Position numbers and translations under genes: made by a program. This document shows positions 41,061 through 49,497 of a stretch of DNA of 51,489 nucleotides, piece by piece. The DNA comes from Bacillota bacterium (GTDB taxonomy: Bacteria > Bacillota > Clostridia > Saccharofermentanales > DTU023): positions 1 to 51,489 of the forward strand of contig JAKPXB010000031.1 of the NCBI GenBank assembly GCA_029570375.1. The letters run 5' to 3'. How positions within the stretch are numbered: position 1 is the first letter of the stretch; every line of letters begins with the position of its first letter. The notes below the pieces were generated by a model. That model was given only the letters and a program-made list of their open reading frames with translations. It had not been told where the DNA came from and ran no database searches.

Positions 41061-43907
41061 TCAAATGGATTCTTGTTGATCCTGTCTCAGATGACAGTTT
41101 TTATATTTTTTTCCGCTCCCGCACCAGCACGGTTCGTTGCGGCCGGGAAGCTGCTTCTTTTTAACAGGCTCAGCGGGCTTCGCCCCTTTTCCTTCGACAG
41201 TTCTCCCCTGTTCTGATTCAGCTGCCGGGGACATCGGTTCAGTTGACGCGCGGGACCATCCGCTTGATCCCCTCCCTTCAAGCATGCGGGCAGGAACACG
41301 CCTTCGAGGCGCCGGTTCTTCCGCGGTGAGACGCGCCCTCATGATCAGGCGTACGGCATCGTGCTGGATTTCGTCGCTCATCACTTCAAACATGTCGTAA
41401 CCTTCGCGCTTATATTCGACAACCGGGTCGTGTTGAGCGTAGCCGCGCATGCCAATGCTGTCCCGAAGATCATCCATCAGATCGATGTGGTCCATCCAGT
41501 GATTATCGACAGTCTGCAGGAGAATGACGCGTTCAGCTGCTCTGAGCATCTCTGCCGACCCCAGTTCCGCTTCCCGCGCTTCGAGCCGCGCGAGTGCATC
41601 AGCCTTCAGATCGGCGGCCAGCTCACTCCCTTGTCTGTTCTCTTTCGACAACGCGAAATGGCTGAGTGAAGGCAGAGGTCCGAACAGGTCGACCACACGT
41701 GTCATTAACGCCTCCCTGTCCCAGTCCTCCGTATTCTCCGACGAAGACAGGAAATCCGCGAGAGTCGCGTCCATCGTATCCGCAACAATACGTTGATAAA
41801 ACGGGTGCAAATCGTGTCCTTCCAGGACCTCGCGGCGCTGTTTATAGATCAGGTTGCGCTGTGTATTCATCACGTCGTCATACTCCAGGACATTCTTCCT
41901 GATAGCGAAATTAGTACCCTCCACTCGCCTCTGCGCAGACTCAATGGTCTTCGAAAGGAGCGGATGGGCAATTTCCATGTCCTCCCCGACGCCGAGCGAA
42001 GAAAAAATCCGGTCCATCCGGTCACCGCCGAATAAGCGCATTAAGTCGTCTTCCAGCGACAGATAGAATTTGGAGAACCCCGGATCACCCTGTCGTCCCG
42101 CACGCCCTCTGAGCTGGTTATCAATACGCCTTGATTCATGGCGCTCCGTCCCTATAATGCAGAGACCTCCCGCTTCAATCACGCGGCGTTTCTCATCTTT
42201 TATCTCTTCGGAAAACCTTTTCTTAAGCGAAGAGAAGAGCGCTCTTCCCTTGAGAATCACCTCATCATCTGTAACGTTGTACGCCGTCGACTGTTCTATC
42301 AGCTCTTCTTCATATCCCTGTTTCCGCATCTCCTGACGAGCCAGGAATTCAGGATTGCCTCCAAGAAGGATATCCGTTCCGCGTCCTGCCATATTGGTTG
42401 CGATGGTCACCGCCCCATACCGACCGGCCTGCGCGACTATCTCCGCCTCGCGTTCATGATGCCGCGCGTTCAGAACATTGTGACGAATGCCCGCGCGCGC
42501 GAATAATTTGGAGAGCAGTTCACTCTTCTCCACAGATACCGTACCGATCAGAACAGGCTGCCCCGCCGCGTGAATCCCTCGGACAGCGTTCAGAATCGCC
42601 TTGTACTTGCCTTCTTCCGTCTTATACACAGCATCAGGATCGTCCTGGCGGATCATAGGAACGTTGGTCGGAATCGTCACGACATCGAGATTGTATATCT
42701 CCCGAAACTCGCTTTCCTCTGTCATCGCCGTACCTGTCATTCCGGACAGCTTGTTATACATGCGGAAATAATTCTGGAACGTGATCGTCGCGAGTGTCTT
42801 GTTCTCCTCTTTGATTTCAACGCCTTCTTTCGCCTCAATCGCCTGATGAAGCCCGTTGCTGTACCGGCGCCCGAACATCAGCCGGCCGGTGAAATCGTCG
42901 ACGATGACAATTTCGCCGTCTTTGATGACATAATCGCGATCGATATGCATCGTCCCCCGCGCTTTCAGTGCGTTGCTGATGTGGTGGTTGATCTCATAGT
43001 TTTCCTGATCAGATAGATTCTCAATACCAAAGAAACGCTCCGCTTTTTTTACACCGCGCTCTGTCAACACGGAACTCTTCGCCTTTTCATCGACGATATA
43101 GTCCGCGTCGGACTCGACTTCCGCCAACTCTTCTGTCGTGCGCATCGCTTCCTTCTGGATAATCACTTTGGGCGTCAGACTCTTCGCGAAATCGCTCGCC
43201 CTCTGGTACATCTCCGAAGAGTCCGTTCCGGCGCCGGAGATGATCAGAGGTGTTCTCGCCTCATCAACGAGAATACTGTCGACCTCATCCACGATGGCAA
43301 AATTGAGCTGTCTCTGCACGCATTGCTCAAGTGACAGCACCATATTGTCGCGGAGATAATCAAACCCGAATTCATTATTCGTCCCATACGTCACATCCGC
43401 AGCATAGGAGGCACGGCGGGCCGTATTATCCAGACCGTGGACAATCAGCCCGACAGTCAGGCCAAGGTAGCGGTATATTTTCCCCATCCATTCGCTGTCA
43501 CGGTGTGCCAGGTAATCGTTGACGGTGACAATATGGACACCTTCCCCGTTCAGTGCGTTGAGGTACGCCGGCATCGTCGCGACGAGCGTTTTCCCCTCAC
43601 CGGTGCGCATCTCAGCGATACGCCCCTGGTGGAGAATGATCCCGCCCTGTATCTGGACAGGAAAGGGCATCATGCCGAGAACGCGTCTGCTGGCTTCTCT
43701 GACCGCAGCAAAGGCATCGGGAAGCACATCGTCCAGAATTGCCCCTTCTTTTATCCGGCGGCGGAAGCGGTCAGTCGAAGACCGGAGTTCCCCCTCCGTC
43801 ATGCGCGCGTATCGGTCTTCCAGTGCTAATACGGCGTTTGTTTTTGATCTGATTTTTTTTAATTCCCGCTCCGAATATGTTCCGAACAGCGTATTAATTA
43901 GTCCCAT
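41061..43907 (-). CDS. secA: Protein translocase ATPase SecA
   Basis: 948 residues. The DEAD-motor Walker A is [17 protein letters not shown], Walker B is [20 protein letters not shown], and motifs [17 protein letters not shown] and [23 protein letters not shown] are clear. The C-terminal zinc-binding SEC-C motif [13 protein letters not shown] is intact, preceded by a basic, proline-rich linker. SecA drives pre-proteins through SecYEG using [21 protein letters not shown] opens it as in Clostridia. Only one SecA is in the window. Confidence 0.97.
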   Translation of the reverse strand: MGLINTLFGTYSERELKKIRSKTNAVLALEDRYARMTEGELRSSTDRFRRRIKEGAILDDVLPDAFAAVREASRRVLGMMPFPVQIQGGIILHQGRIAEMRTGEGKTLVATMPAYLNALNGEGVHIVTVNDYLAHRDSEWMGKIYRYLGLTVGLIVHGLDNTARRASYAADVTYGTNNEFGFDYLRDNMVLSLEQCVQRQLNFAIVDEVDSILVDEARTPLIISGAGTDSSEMYQRASDFAKSLTPKVIIQKEAMRTTEELAEVESDADYIVDEKAKSSVLTERGVKKAERFFGIENLSDQENYEINHHISNALKARGTMHIDRDYVIKDGEIVIVDDFTGRLMFGRRYSNGLHQAIEAKEGVEIKEENKTLATITFQNYFRMYNKLSGMTGTAMTEESEFREIYNLDVVTIPTNVPMIRQDDPDAVYKTEEGKYKAILNAVRGIHAAGQPVLIGTVSVEKSELLSKLFARAGIRHNVLNARHHEREAEIVAQAGRYGAVTIATNMAGRGTDILLGGNPEFLARQEMRKQGYEEELIEQSTAYNVTDDEVILKGRALFSSLKKRFSEEIKDEKRRVIEAGGLCIIGTERHESRRIDNQLRGRAGRQGDPGFSKFYLSLEDDLMRLFGGDRMDRIFSSLGVGEDMEIAHPLLSKTIESAQRRVEGTNFAIRKNVLEYDDVMNTQRNLIYKQRREVLEGHDLHPFYQRIVADTMDATLADFLSSSENTEDWDREALMTRVVDLFGPLPSLSHFALSKENRQGSELAADLKADALARLEAREAELGSAEMLRAAERVILLQTVDNHWMDHIDLMDDLRDSIGMRGYAQHDPVVEYKREGYDMFEVMSDEIQHDAVRLIMRARLTAEEPAPRRRVPARMLEGRGSSGWSRASTEPMSPAAESEQGRTVEGKGAKPAEPVKKKQLPGRNEPCWCGSGKKYKNCHLRQDQQESI

Positions 43908-43997
43908 GTTCGTTCCTTAGTAACTTCGATTCAATCGTCCTTTCCACCATTTCTCAATGATTCATTGCCAAAAATGACACAAATTCCCGGTGGACGC

Positions 43998-45104
43998 TTA
44001 ACTGATAGTGACCGTGTTGTTCGCCTGCTGATCGAGAACGACAACCCACGTGAGGCCAGGGTTCAAAACAAGACGGTCGCCATTAAGAGTGAAATACATC
44101 GGCGCCGCGTGCGATGCTTTGCTCCATGTCACTTCGTATTTCATCCCGCCGGTGAAATAAAGAGCTCTGCCTGACCCGACCCAATTGATCCTGTTGTGAA
44201 CGCCATTAGGCATCTTACCGTGAGGCATGTAAATCAGGAAGACATTGCCCGCTTCAACTGCTTTTCTCGTCTGCTCATCGACCAGACACGTATCTCCGTT
44301 ATACTTGGCATATTTCTTTGTCTTCTCGTTGTACCGGAAAGACTCGCTGTGCGTGAACTGGTAGTTGATTCGTTTAGCTTTCACGCCGCCTTCCGGAAGC
44401 TCAAAGCCATTTCTGATTGAAAAACCGGGGAGAGGATTGGACAGATTGACAGGCGCCTGTTTTCCGGCGAAATTGTAGATTGATTCAGCTTTTATGTAAA
44501 GGTTATGTGGGGCCTTCCGGTGTGACATACGGTAGAAAAGCCTTCCCGCTGCTCCCAATGCGTCAATCCTGCGAATGAGGCCATCCACAGGAGAATCTGA
44601 GATGACATTGCCGTTTCCCGCATATGTATAGAGAGCCTTGTACTGTGTGACAAGATCCAAATAGGCAGGTCGGGCGCTCCTCACAGGGCCGAGAACACCG
44701 GAGTCCACATCTGTAAACATCAGAAGACGAGTCGTCCTCGCTTCCGTCATCATCTGGTAAATCAGTTTTGCCTGGCCAAGCCCCGACTGAGGCCGCGCGA
44801 CCGGTTTATTGTTAATCATGACAGCGATCGGAATCTTCTTGGCGAACAACGGATGTGCTCCGGGCGGAACAGGCTCAGGAGCAGGTTCTGTCTCTGCGGG
44901 TTCTGATTCTGCCGTTTCGGATGCCGCCGATTCTGCTGTCGAATTCTCTGACGATTCCGCCGGCAGATTGATTGTCGTCGGCATATGCCGTGTATTCTCT
45001 GTCGAAATATTTTCTGTGACGGCAGGGCTGCCAGAGGAACAGGCGCTGAGGTAAAAACTTGAGACCATGATTATCATGATCAGTATCGTCATCAGTCGTT
45101 TCAT
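43998..45104 (-). CDS. DUF3048 (YerB-like) lipoprotein
   Basis: 368 residues. A lipoprotein signal peptide (basic start, hydrophobic core, lipobox LSAC with Cys21) is followed by a serine/glutamate/proline-rich linker to about residue 80. The DUF3048 core then has IPIAVMINNKPVARPQSGLGQAKLIYQMM, TRLLMFTD and GPVRSARPAYLDL, matching B. subtilis YerB. The C-terminal region has YMPHGKMPNGVHNRINWVGSGRALYF. It is likely anchored to the outer face of the membrane; function of the family is unknown. It is a single gene with about 250 bases of featureless DNA upstream. Confidence 0.9.
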   Translation of the reverse strand: MKRLMTILIMIIMVSSFYLSACSSGSPAVTENISTENTRHMPTTINLPAESSENSTAESAASETAESEPAETEPAPEPVPPGAHPLFAKKIPIAVMINNKPVARPQSGLGQAKLIYQMMTEARTTRLLMFTDVDSGVLGPVRSARPAYLDLVTQYKALYTYAGNGNVISDSPVDGLIRRIDALGAAGRLFYRMSHRKAPHNLYIKAESIYNFAGKQAPVNLSNPLPGFSIRNGFELPEGGVKAKRINYQFTHSESFRYNEKTKKYAKYNGDTCLVDEQTRKAVEAGNVFLIYMPHGKMPNGVHNRINWVGSGRALYFTGGMKYEVTWSKASHAAPMYFTLNGDRLVLNPGLTWVVVLDQQANNTVTIS

Positions 45105-45358
45105 ATAACTTCACTTTGGACAGGCTGCCGGTAGTCAAAAGAGGATAAACCCCACCTTATGATCCGTAGACAGACGCTGTTCTTCTTTACTCCTTCAACA
45201 ATATTCAGCGACTCGACATATAAAGTGCGGTACTCTAAATCAACATCACTAAGAGCTATTGTCTCATAAAGTTCGCCGGTCCGCTATCAATTAGTCTCAC
45301 AGCGCGGGAAAACGGCGCCCGGCGACTCCGCATAATAACTTCTTCCAGCCCCGCTTAT

Positions 45359-46336
45359 TCAGCCATTTTCATGCGCGTGACTGGTGCCACAAGTGCGAAT
45401 GTCAAGAACGACTCCCTGCTGTGCCGCGGAGGTCCGCCAGCTTTCCAGCAACGGCCGAGATTTCCACGGTATGTCGTTATCGGGAATGATCAGAATCAAC
45501 CGCCGCCGGCGGATCGACCCCGGAGCTGGCCCTTCGCCGCCCGCCCCTTCAAAAGACGCGAGTTCGGAAATACAGCGGTTTAGCCTTCTCTCCGCCAAAA
45601 TCGGTTCTGAATATGACGGCGCTGTCAGATCCATGCTTTTTATCGAAACAGCTTCCGAACCGTTCCACGCGGCGATAACTGGATAAAACTGCGGCAGATG
45701 GCCGCCAAATTTCTTTCTGAAAACGATACCTCTCTCGAAATTACTGAGTTCCCAGATTCCATCACTGTTGTTCTCATTCTCTGTTTCACCGGGTTCCCTA
45801 AAGAGCGAGGCGTTCCAAATTGGGATACGAGCGCGGACGGTATCCATCCAGTGGCCGAGAGGTGTTGTTTTCTGAAAAGAAAGCACGAGCCATACTGACC
45901 GGCTGCCGTTGTCGATATCGATCGCGAGGCGCTTCGCGCAAGCCGGCGGCTCCCTGTGCTGCGCTCTGGAGATTTCTTCCGCCCATGTATCAACACGGTT
46001 TAAAACAAAAGGTGAGACGAGAACAGTCGCCGCGACATCAGACAATCCGTCGAGGGCGATCCCTGCCAGCGTCTTATTTGGAATCCACTTTTTTATATAT
46101 TTCTCCGGATCAGCCACTTTTTCAACAATGTCAGCGAGAGGCAGCAGGAGCGCGATTTCCTTTCCTGTCTGGTTCAGAGCATGAGAGAGGATTAAGGCAT
46201 TCTGTTCACCTCTGATCATCGCGACAAAAGCGAGCATGATCATCAGTACGAGTGGAAATACGAGCACGGATTCAAGTGCCAGTGATGCTCTGCGTGTCAA
46301 AGGAACCCGTTTGTTCAAATCATTCTTCCCGTTCAT
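45359..46336 (-). CDS. TadE/TadG-like pseudopilin-type membrane protein
   Basis: 325 residues from the ATG at 46336 (GGGGAGG seven bases upstream). The N-terminus has the pilin-like pattern of a basic stretch followed by SLALESVLVFPLVLMIMLAFVAMI, with the glutamate at the start of the hydrophobic helix as in TadE. The remaining 280 residues look extracytoplasmic, with no motif recognised, and are probably species-specific. The start overlaps the stop of the upstream gene as ATGA. A prepilin-peptidase substrate is likely. Last of a three-gene coupled set. Confidence 0.7.
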   Translation of the reverse strand: MNGKNDLNKRVPLTRRASLALESVLVFPLVLMIMLAFVAMIRGEQNALILSHALNQTGKEIALLLPLADIVEKVADPEKYIKKWIPNKTLAGIALDGLSDVAATVLVSPFVLNRVDTWAEEISRAQHREPPACAKRLAIDIDNGSRSVWLVLSFQKTTPLGHWMDTVRARIPIWNASLFREPGETENENNSDGIWELSNFERGIVFRKKFGGHLPQFYPVIAAWNGSEAVSIKSMDLTAPSYSEPILAERRLNRCISELASFEGAGGEGPAPGSIRRRRLILIIPDNDIPWKSRPLLESWRTSAAQQGVVLDIRTCGTSHAHENG

Positions 46337-47766
46337 GGTTTCACCTCCCCAGATGGAAGACGGCTCAGATAACCCGCGTGCGCGCGGAATAATGTGCCGT
46401 CGCCTGCTATAAGACACGTGACCGATGTAAAGTAAGGGCCCGGGAGGACTTTCTCGATCGCACACGCTATTCTCTGCGTTATTTTTTCGGGCGACTGGGC
46501 GATAATCAGAAGGCGCAGAAAATCTCTGTATCTGAGTTTAACGCGGCAGCTGACTTTCGCCGGCCATAAATCGACTTCATGACCCTTGTTTAACGCCACA
46601 GCGTCCGCCGCGCCCCGGCAAAGGGCGGCACTTGCCATCAGAATCCACTCTATCGCCTCAGGCGGAATGTTCACCTCTCCCAGGGAGACGGCAGAAATAG
46701 CGGCGGCTGCACCGACGGAGAGAGCCTTGTATCTTGAACGGATCGTATCATCCGTGATGATTCGGATAAAGTGAAGCGCGAAACGCACCGCTCCGATGAA
46801 TGCGAGGATGGTCGTTTTGGCTGTCCTTCCGTCCAGTCCCGTGGCAATCTCCTCCGCCTCATAACGCCTGGTGTCAGGAAACTGTGCAATCAGACGCCCG
46901 TCTGGCGTATGATCGTCATGCCGGATGCCTTCTCTCAGAACAAAAGGGACATCATTACAAAAATACGCCAGTGTGTACTCACTCAGAATCAGACGATCAA
47001 AGACGCTTTCAGGCGCGACAAAGAGCATTTTGTCGACCGTTTTCCCGAATGTCTCCATTCCGGTGTTGTCAAATGGGTTCATTTGAAGAGTCACGTGGCC
47101 CGCATCGTACTCCTTCGGCACGACAATTGGCGCGAGATACGTTAACCCCTGTTGATACGCCCGGCGGATTTCCGAGTCCATCAGGCGCTCATATTCGTCT
47201 TTCCAGTCAGGATCTTCCTGGAAATAACCGAGATCAGGATCAACCGCCTCGTAACCCGGTTTCAGTGCGGACGGAAAAAATTCCGAAAGACTGGCAAGTT
47301 CAATCTCTTCCCGGTACTTCTGCATAGCGCCTAACTTATCTAACGCATCTGTGATAATCGAAGCGGCTGCACGCAGTGTCATATGACGTGCGATACCGTC
47401 ACCGGTTTCCCTTCCCCCCAACAGCTCCCCGGCAAATTCCAGCCTGAGCCTGTTGGGAGCTTCCGGATGAAGAACTGAACTGACGGCATGACTCGCGTCG
47501 GCCTCTTTCACACCGAAAAGTCCGTATGTTTTGTACAGATCGCGGTCATAGCAAGCGAGCGCCATGTCCGCCGCGTTTCTCGCGGCACTCGCGAGGTCGG
47601 CATCATTTCTGACCCGGCGCCCGGCGCGGAGAACCCCACAGAAGAGAAACAGCACCGCCGGCAGAATAAGGCATAATGCCAGACTGAGCGACCCGCCGCA
47701 GCGTATGGCACATACGAGGTTCTTCCGGCTGAGCATCGTTCTGCTCACATCCCTGACGCTGATCAT
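46333..47766 (-). CDS. DUF5702/TadG-like membrane protein
   Basis: 477 residues from the ATG at 47766, overlapping the upstream stop as ATGA. An N-terminal hydrophobic helix GSLSLALCLILPAVLFLFCGV follows a basic segment, in the style of TadG/DUF5702, and then ADLASAARNAADMALACYDRDLYKTYGLFGV, which is the DUF5702 opening. The C-terminal half has another hydrophobic stretch near 365-385 and about 400-425. DUF5702 proteins occur in clostridial tight-adherence-like loci. No TadA ATPase or TadB/C is present in the window. Confidence 0.72.
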   Translation of the reverse strand: MISVRDVSRTMLSRKNLVCAIRCGGSLSLALCLILPAVLFLFCGVLRAGRRVRNDADLASAARNAADMALACYDRDLYKTYGLFGVKEADASHAVSSVLHPEAPNRLRLEFAGELLGGRETGDGIARHMTLRAAASIITDALDKLGAMQKYREEIELASLSEFFPSALKPGYEAVDPDLGYFQEDPDWKDEYERLMDSEIRRAYQQGLTYLAPIVVPKEYDAGHVTLQMNPFDNTGMETFGKTVDKMLFVAPESVFDRLILSEYTLAYFCNDVPFVLREGIRHDDHTPDGRLIAQFPDTRRYEAEEIATGLDGRTAKTTILAFIGAVRFALHFIRIITDDTIRSRYKALSVGAAAAISAVSLGEVNIPPEAIEWILMASAALCRGAADAVALNKGHEVDLWPAKVSCRVKLRYRDFLRLLIIAQSPEKITQRIACAIEKVLPGPYFTSVTCLIAGDGTLFRAHAGYLSRLPSGEVKP

Positions 47767-48074
47767 TGCGAGGAATCCCCGTTCGATCCGGCTGACGTGT
47801 ATGTGCGGATAATAGCGATGAAATCGCGGGCGAGAGACAGTGATTCGATCATCTTCTGGGGGCAGGTATAAACTACGGGAATCCGGCATTCCCCGCGCCC
47901 GATCTCTTCATATCGGCACGTATATCCCTGACTGTTCTCCAGAGAGGAAACAAACACATTGATCTCCGCTGTACGTTTCACCCCCGTTCCGAGAGGCAGG
48001 GCGATTCCTGCTGTCTGAGCCAGAATCGTCAGACAACAGGGAATCGCGACGATTGATTCAATTGAAAAACCCAT
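47763..48074 (-). CDS. Small pseudopilin-like protein
   Basis: 103 residues from the ATG at 48074, where GGAGGTG lies six bases upstream; an upstream ATG at 48098 is less well placed. It begins GFSIESIVAIPCCLTILAQTAGIALPLG, a short pilin-like hydrophobic helix with glutamate at the fifth position of the motif. Two cysteines (CRYEEIGRGEC) may form a disulphide. First of the three coupled genes. The 228 bases upstream to the hydrolase gene hold an imperfect hairpin (AATCCTTC/GAAGGATT near 48147-48163) and a short frame of about 33 codons that I cannot support as a gene. Confidence 0.65.
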   Translation of the reverse strand: MGFSIESIVAIPCCLTILAQTAGIALPLGTGVKRTAEINVFVSSLENSQGYTCRYEEIGRGECRIPVVYTCPQKMIESLSLARDFIAIIRTYTSAGSNGDSSQ

Positions 48075-48302
48075 CCCGGTCACCTCCATGACCTTCATCG
48101 CGGCCGGTCATTCGCAGCCGGCCGGCCGTCCCTTTTGTCCGGGGAATCCTTCTGAAGGATTTTCATAGTAAACGGGAACAGAGGGAACGTGGACGGCATT
48201 CCCCGCCATTGAGTGCTTCACAGCGACAAAAAGACGATCTGATTAAATCTTACTGCTTTGAACGAGAAGACCGAAAAGAAAAACCTGATAACAGCGAAGG
48301 AG

Positions 48303-48980
48303 CTAGTCTGCGAACCCCATAAACGCTAAAAAGCGGCAGGCATCAGACGCGTTCGTGATGGAGCTGTGGCCAGGGCACACCGGCATACCCTCCGGCAACT
48401 TCGAAAGGACGCGGTACAGCCTTCTGAGTGAACCGCGCATGAGCGCGTCGTCGCCTGTAGCGAAATCCGTACGGCCCCATCCACGATCAAAGAGCGTATC
48501 GCCGGAAATCACGGCAACAGGTCTGTCCGTATGATCTTCGCGCCGATTAATAATAAAGCACGAAGACCCCATCGTATGTCCCGGGGTATTTAACACGTCG
48601 AGATAATACCGGCTGTCGAGCTCGATGACATCGCCTTCATTCAGAACGCGATCCGGCTTCGGAAAAGTACCGGGCCGGCCGAATAGAATCGACGCGTTCA
48701 AATCGGCATCGCCGAGCATCGGGATATCGCCCCCGTGCATAAGGAAAGGAACCGCGGGATATTCGCTTTTCCACTCATTTACCCTGCCGATATGATCATA
48801 ATGCGCATGTGTCGCGATAAGTTTAGATACGGGGTATTTCTGGTCGATTGAATCTGTGCCAAGAGATGGATCAAAGACAACTTCAGAATCGAAGCATGTG
48901 AGCACATAAACATTGCAGCTCCGAAAGCCTTCCTGATAATAACGCAGTTCTCTTGTTATCTCATATGATTTTTTCTTCAT
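48303..48980 (-). CDS. MBL-fold metallohydrolase, glyoxalase II (GloB)-like
   Basis: 225 residues. The metallo-beta-lactamase site is THAHYDHIG, followed by NTPGHTMGSSCF, SGDTLFDRGWGRTDFATGD (the GloB/YcbL-type GRTD block) and PGHSSITNASD. These supply both metal sites. Glyoxalase II enzymes hydrolyse S-lactoylglutathione-like thioesters. In thiol-poor anaerobes the true substrate may differ. Its ATG overlaps the stop of the methylglyoxal-synthase-like gene (ATGA), which fits a shared role in methylglyoxal handling. Confidence 0.87.
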   Translation of the reverse strand: MKKKSYEITRELRYYQEGFRSCNVYVLTCFDSEVVFDPSLGTDSIDQKYPVSKLIATHAHYDHIGRVNEWKSEYPAVPFLMHGGDIPMLGDADLNASILFGRPGTFPKPDRVLNEGDVIELDSRYYLDVLNTPGHTMGSSCFIINRREDHTDRPVAVISGDTLFDRGWGRTDFATGDDALMRGSLRRLYRVLSKLPEGMPVCPGHSSITNASDACRFLAFMGFAD

Positions 48981-49369
48981 GAGCGGACCAGTTCACGCCA
49001 ATCGAGGTCACCTCTGCTTATCGCAAGAATGAGGATTTCCGCCGTGGCGGTATTTGTGGCATAAGGAATACTATTTGTATCACACGCCTGGAAAAGCCTG
49101 TGCTGAGAGTCAGGGACAGGAATGCCGGGATCGCGCAGACAGATAAGCGCGTCGATTTCGTTGTACAGCGCGATTGACGCGAGCTGGCTGTAGACACTAA
49201 ACGCATCGGCTGAGAAACGGGCGAGTTTCAGCGATGTCGCTTCTTCAATCAAACGCGCTGTATTGATAGGAGACACCAGCTCGTGTTTAGCCAGTATCTG
49301 CTGGTAGGCAACGCAAAAATTCACAAGTAGTTCATTTCTCGATGTATCCGCCAGTAAAATAATCTTCAT
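48977..49369 (-). CDS. Methylglyoxal synthase-like protein, probably inactive
   Basis: 130 residues with the MGS-like fold order: IILLADTS, then IDALICLRDPGIPVPDSQHRLFQACDTNSIPYATNTATAEILI, a close match to the second half of MgsA. The first half is degraded: the phosphate-binding TGTTG region reads SPINTAR, and the GGDQQ block with the catalytic aspartate reads SVYSQ (about 58-62). It may bind a ligand without making methylglyoxal from dihydroxyacetone phosphate. It is coupled to the GloB-like hydrolase downstream. In many Clostridia mgsA follows the rod-shape/division genes, which supports the family call. Confidence 0.72.
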   Translation of the reverse strand: MKIILLADTSRNELLVNFCVAYQQILAKHELVSPINTARLIEEATSLKLARFSADAFSVYSQLASIALYNEIDALICLRDPGIPVPDSQHRLFQACDTNSIPYATNTATAEILILAISRGDLDWRELVRS

Positions 49370-49497
49370 CTCAAACCTTCAGACCGTATGTGCAAAACAC
49401 GGTGAAGAGTCTCCTCTCCATCAGTGAAACAGCGCGTATCCGCAGCCATGTGTACATTGTATATAAATCTATCGGGCGTTACAAGCGATTTATCGGA

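Noticed and set aside
48100-48302. Frame of about 33 codons upstream of the pseudopilin trio
   Set aside because: It has no ribosome site, overlaps a hairpin and is too short to judge.
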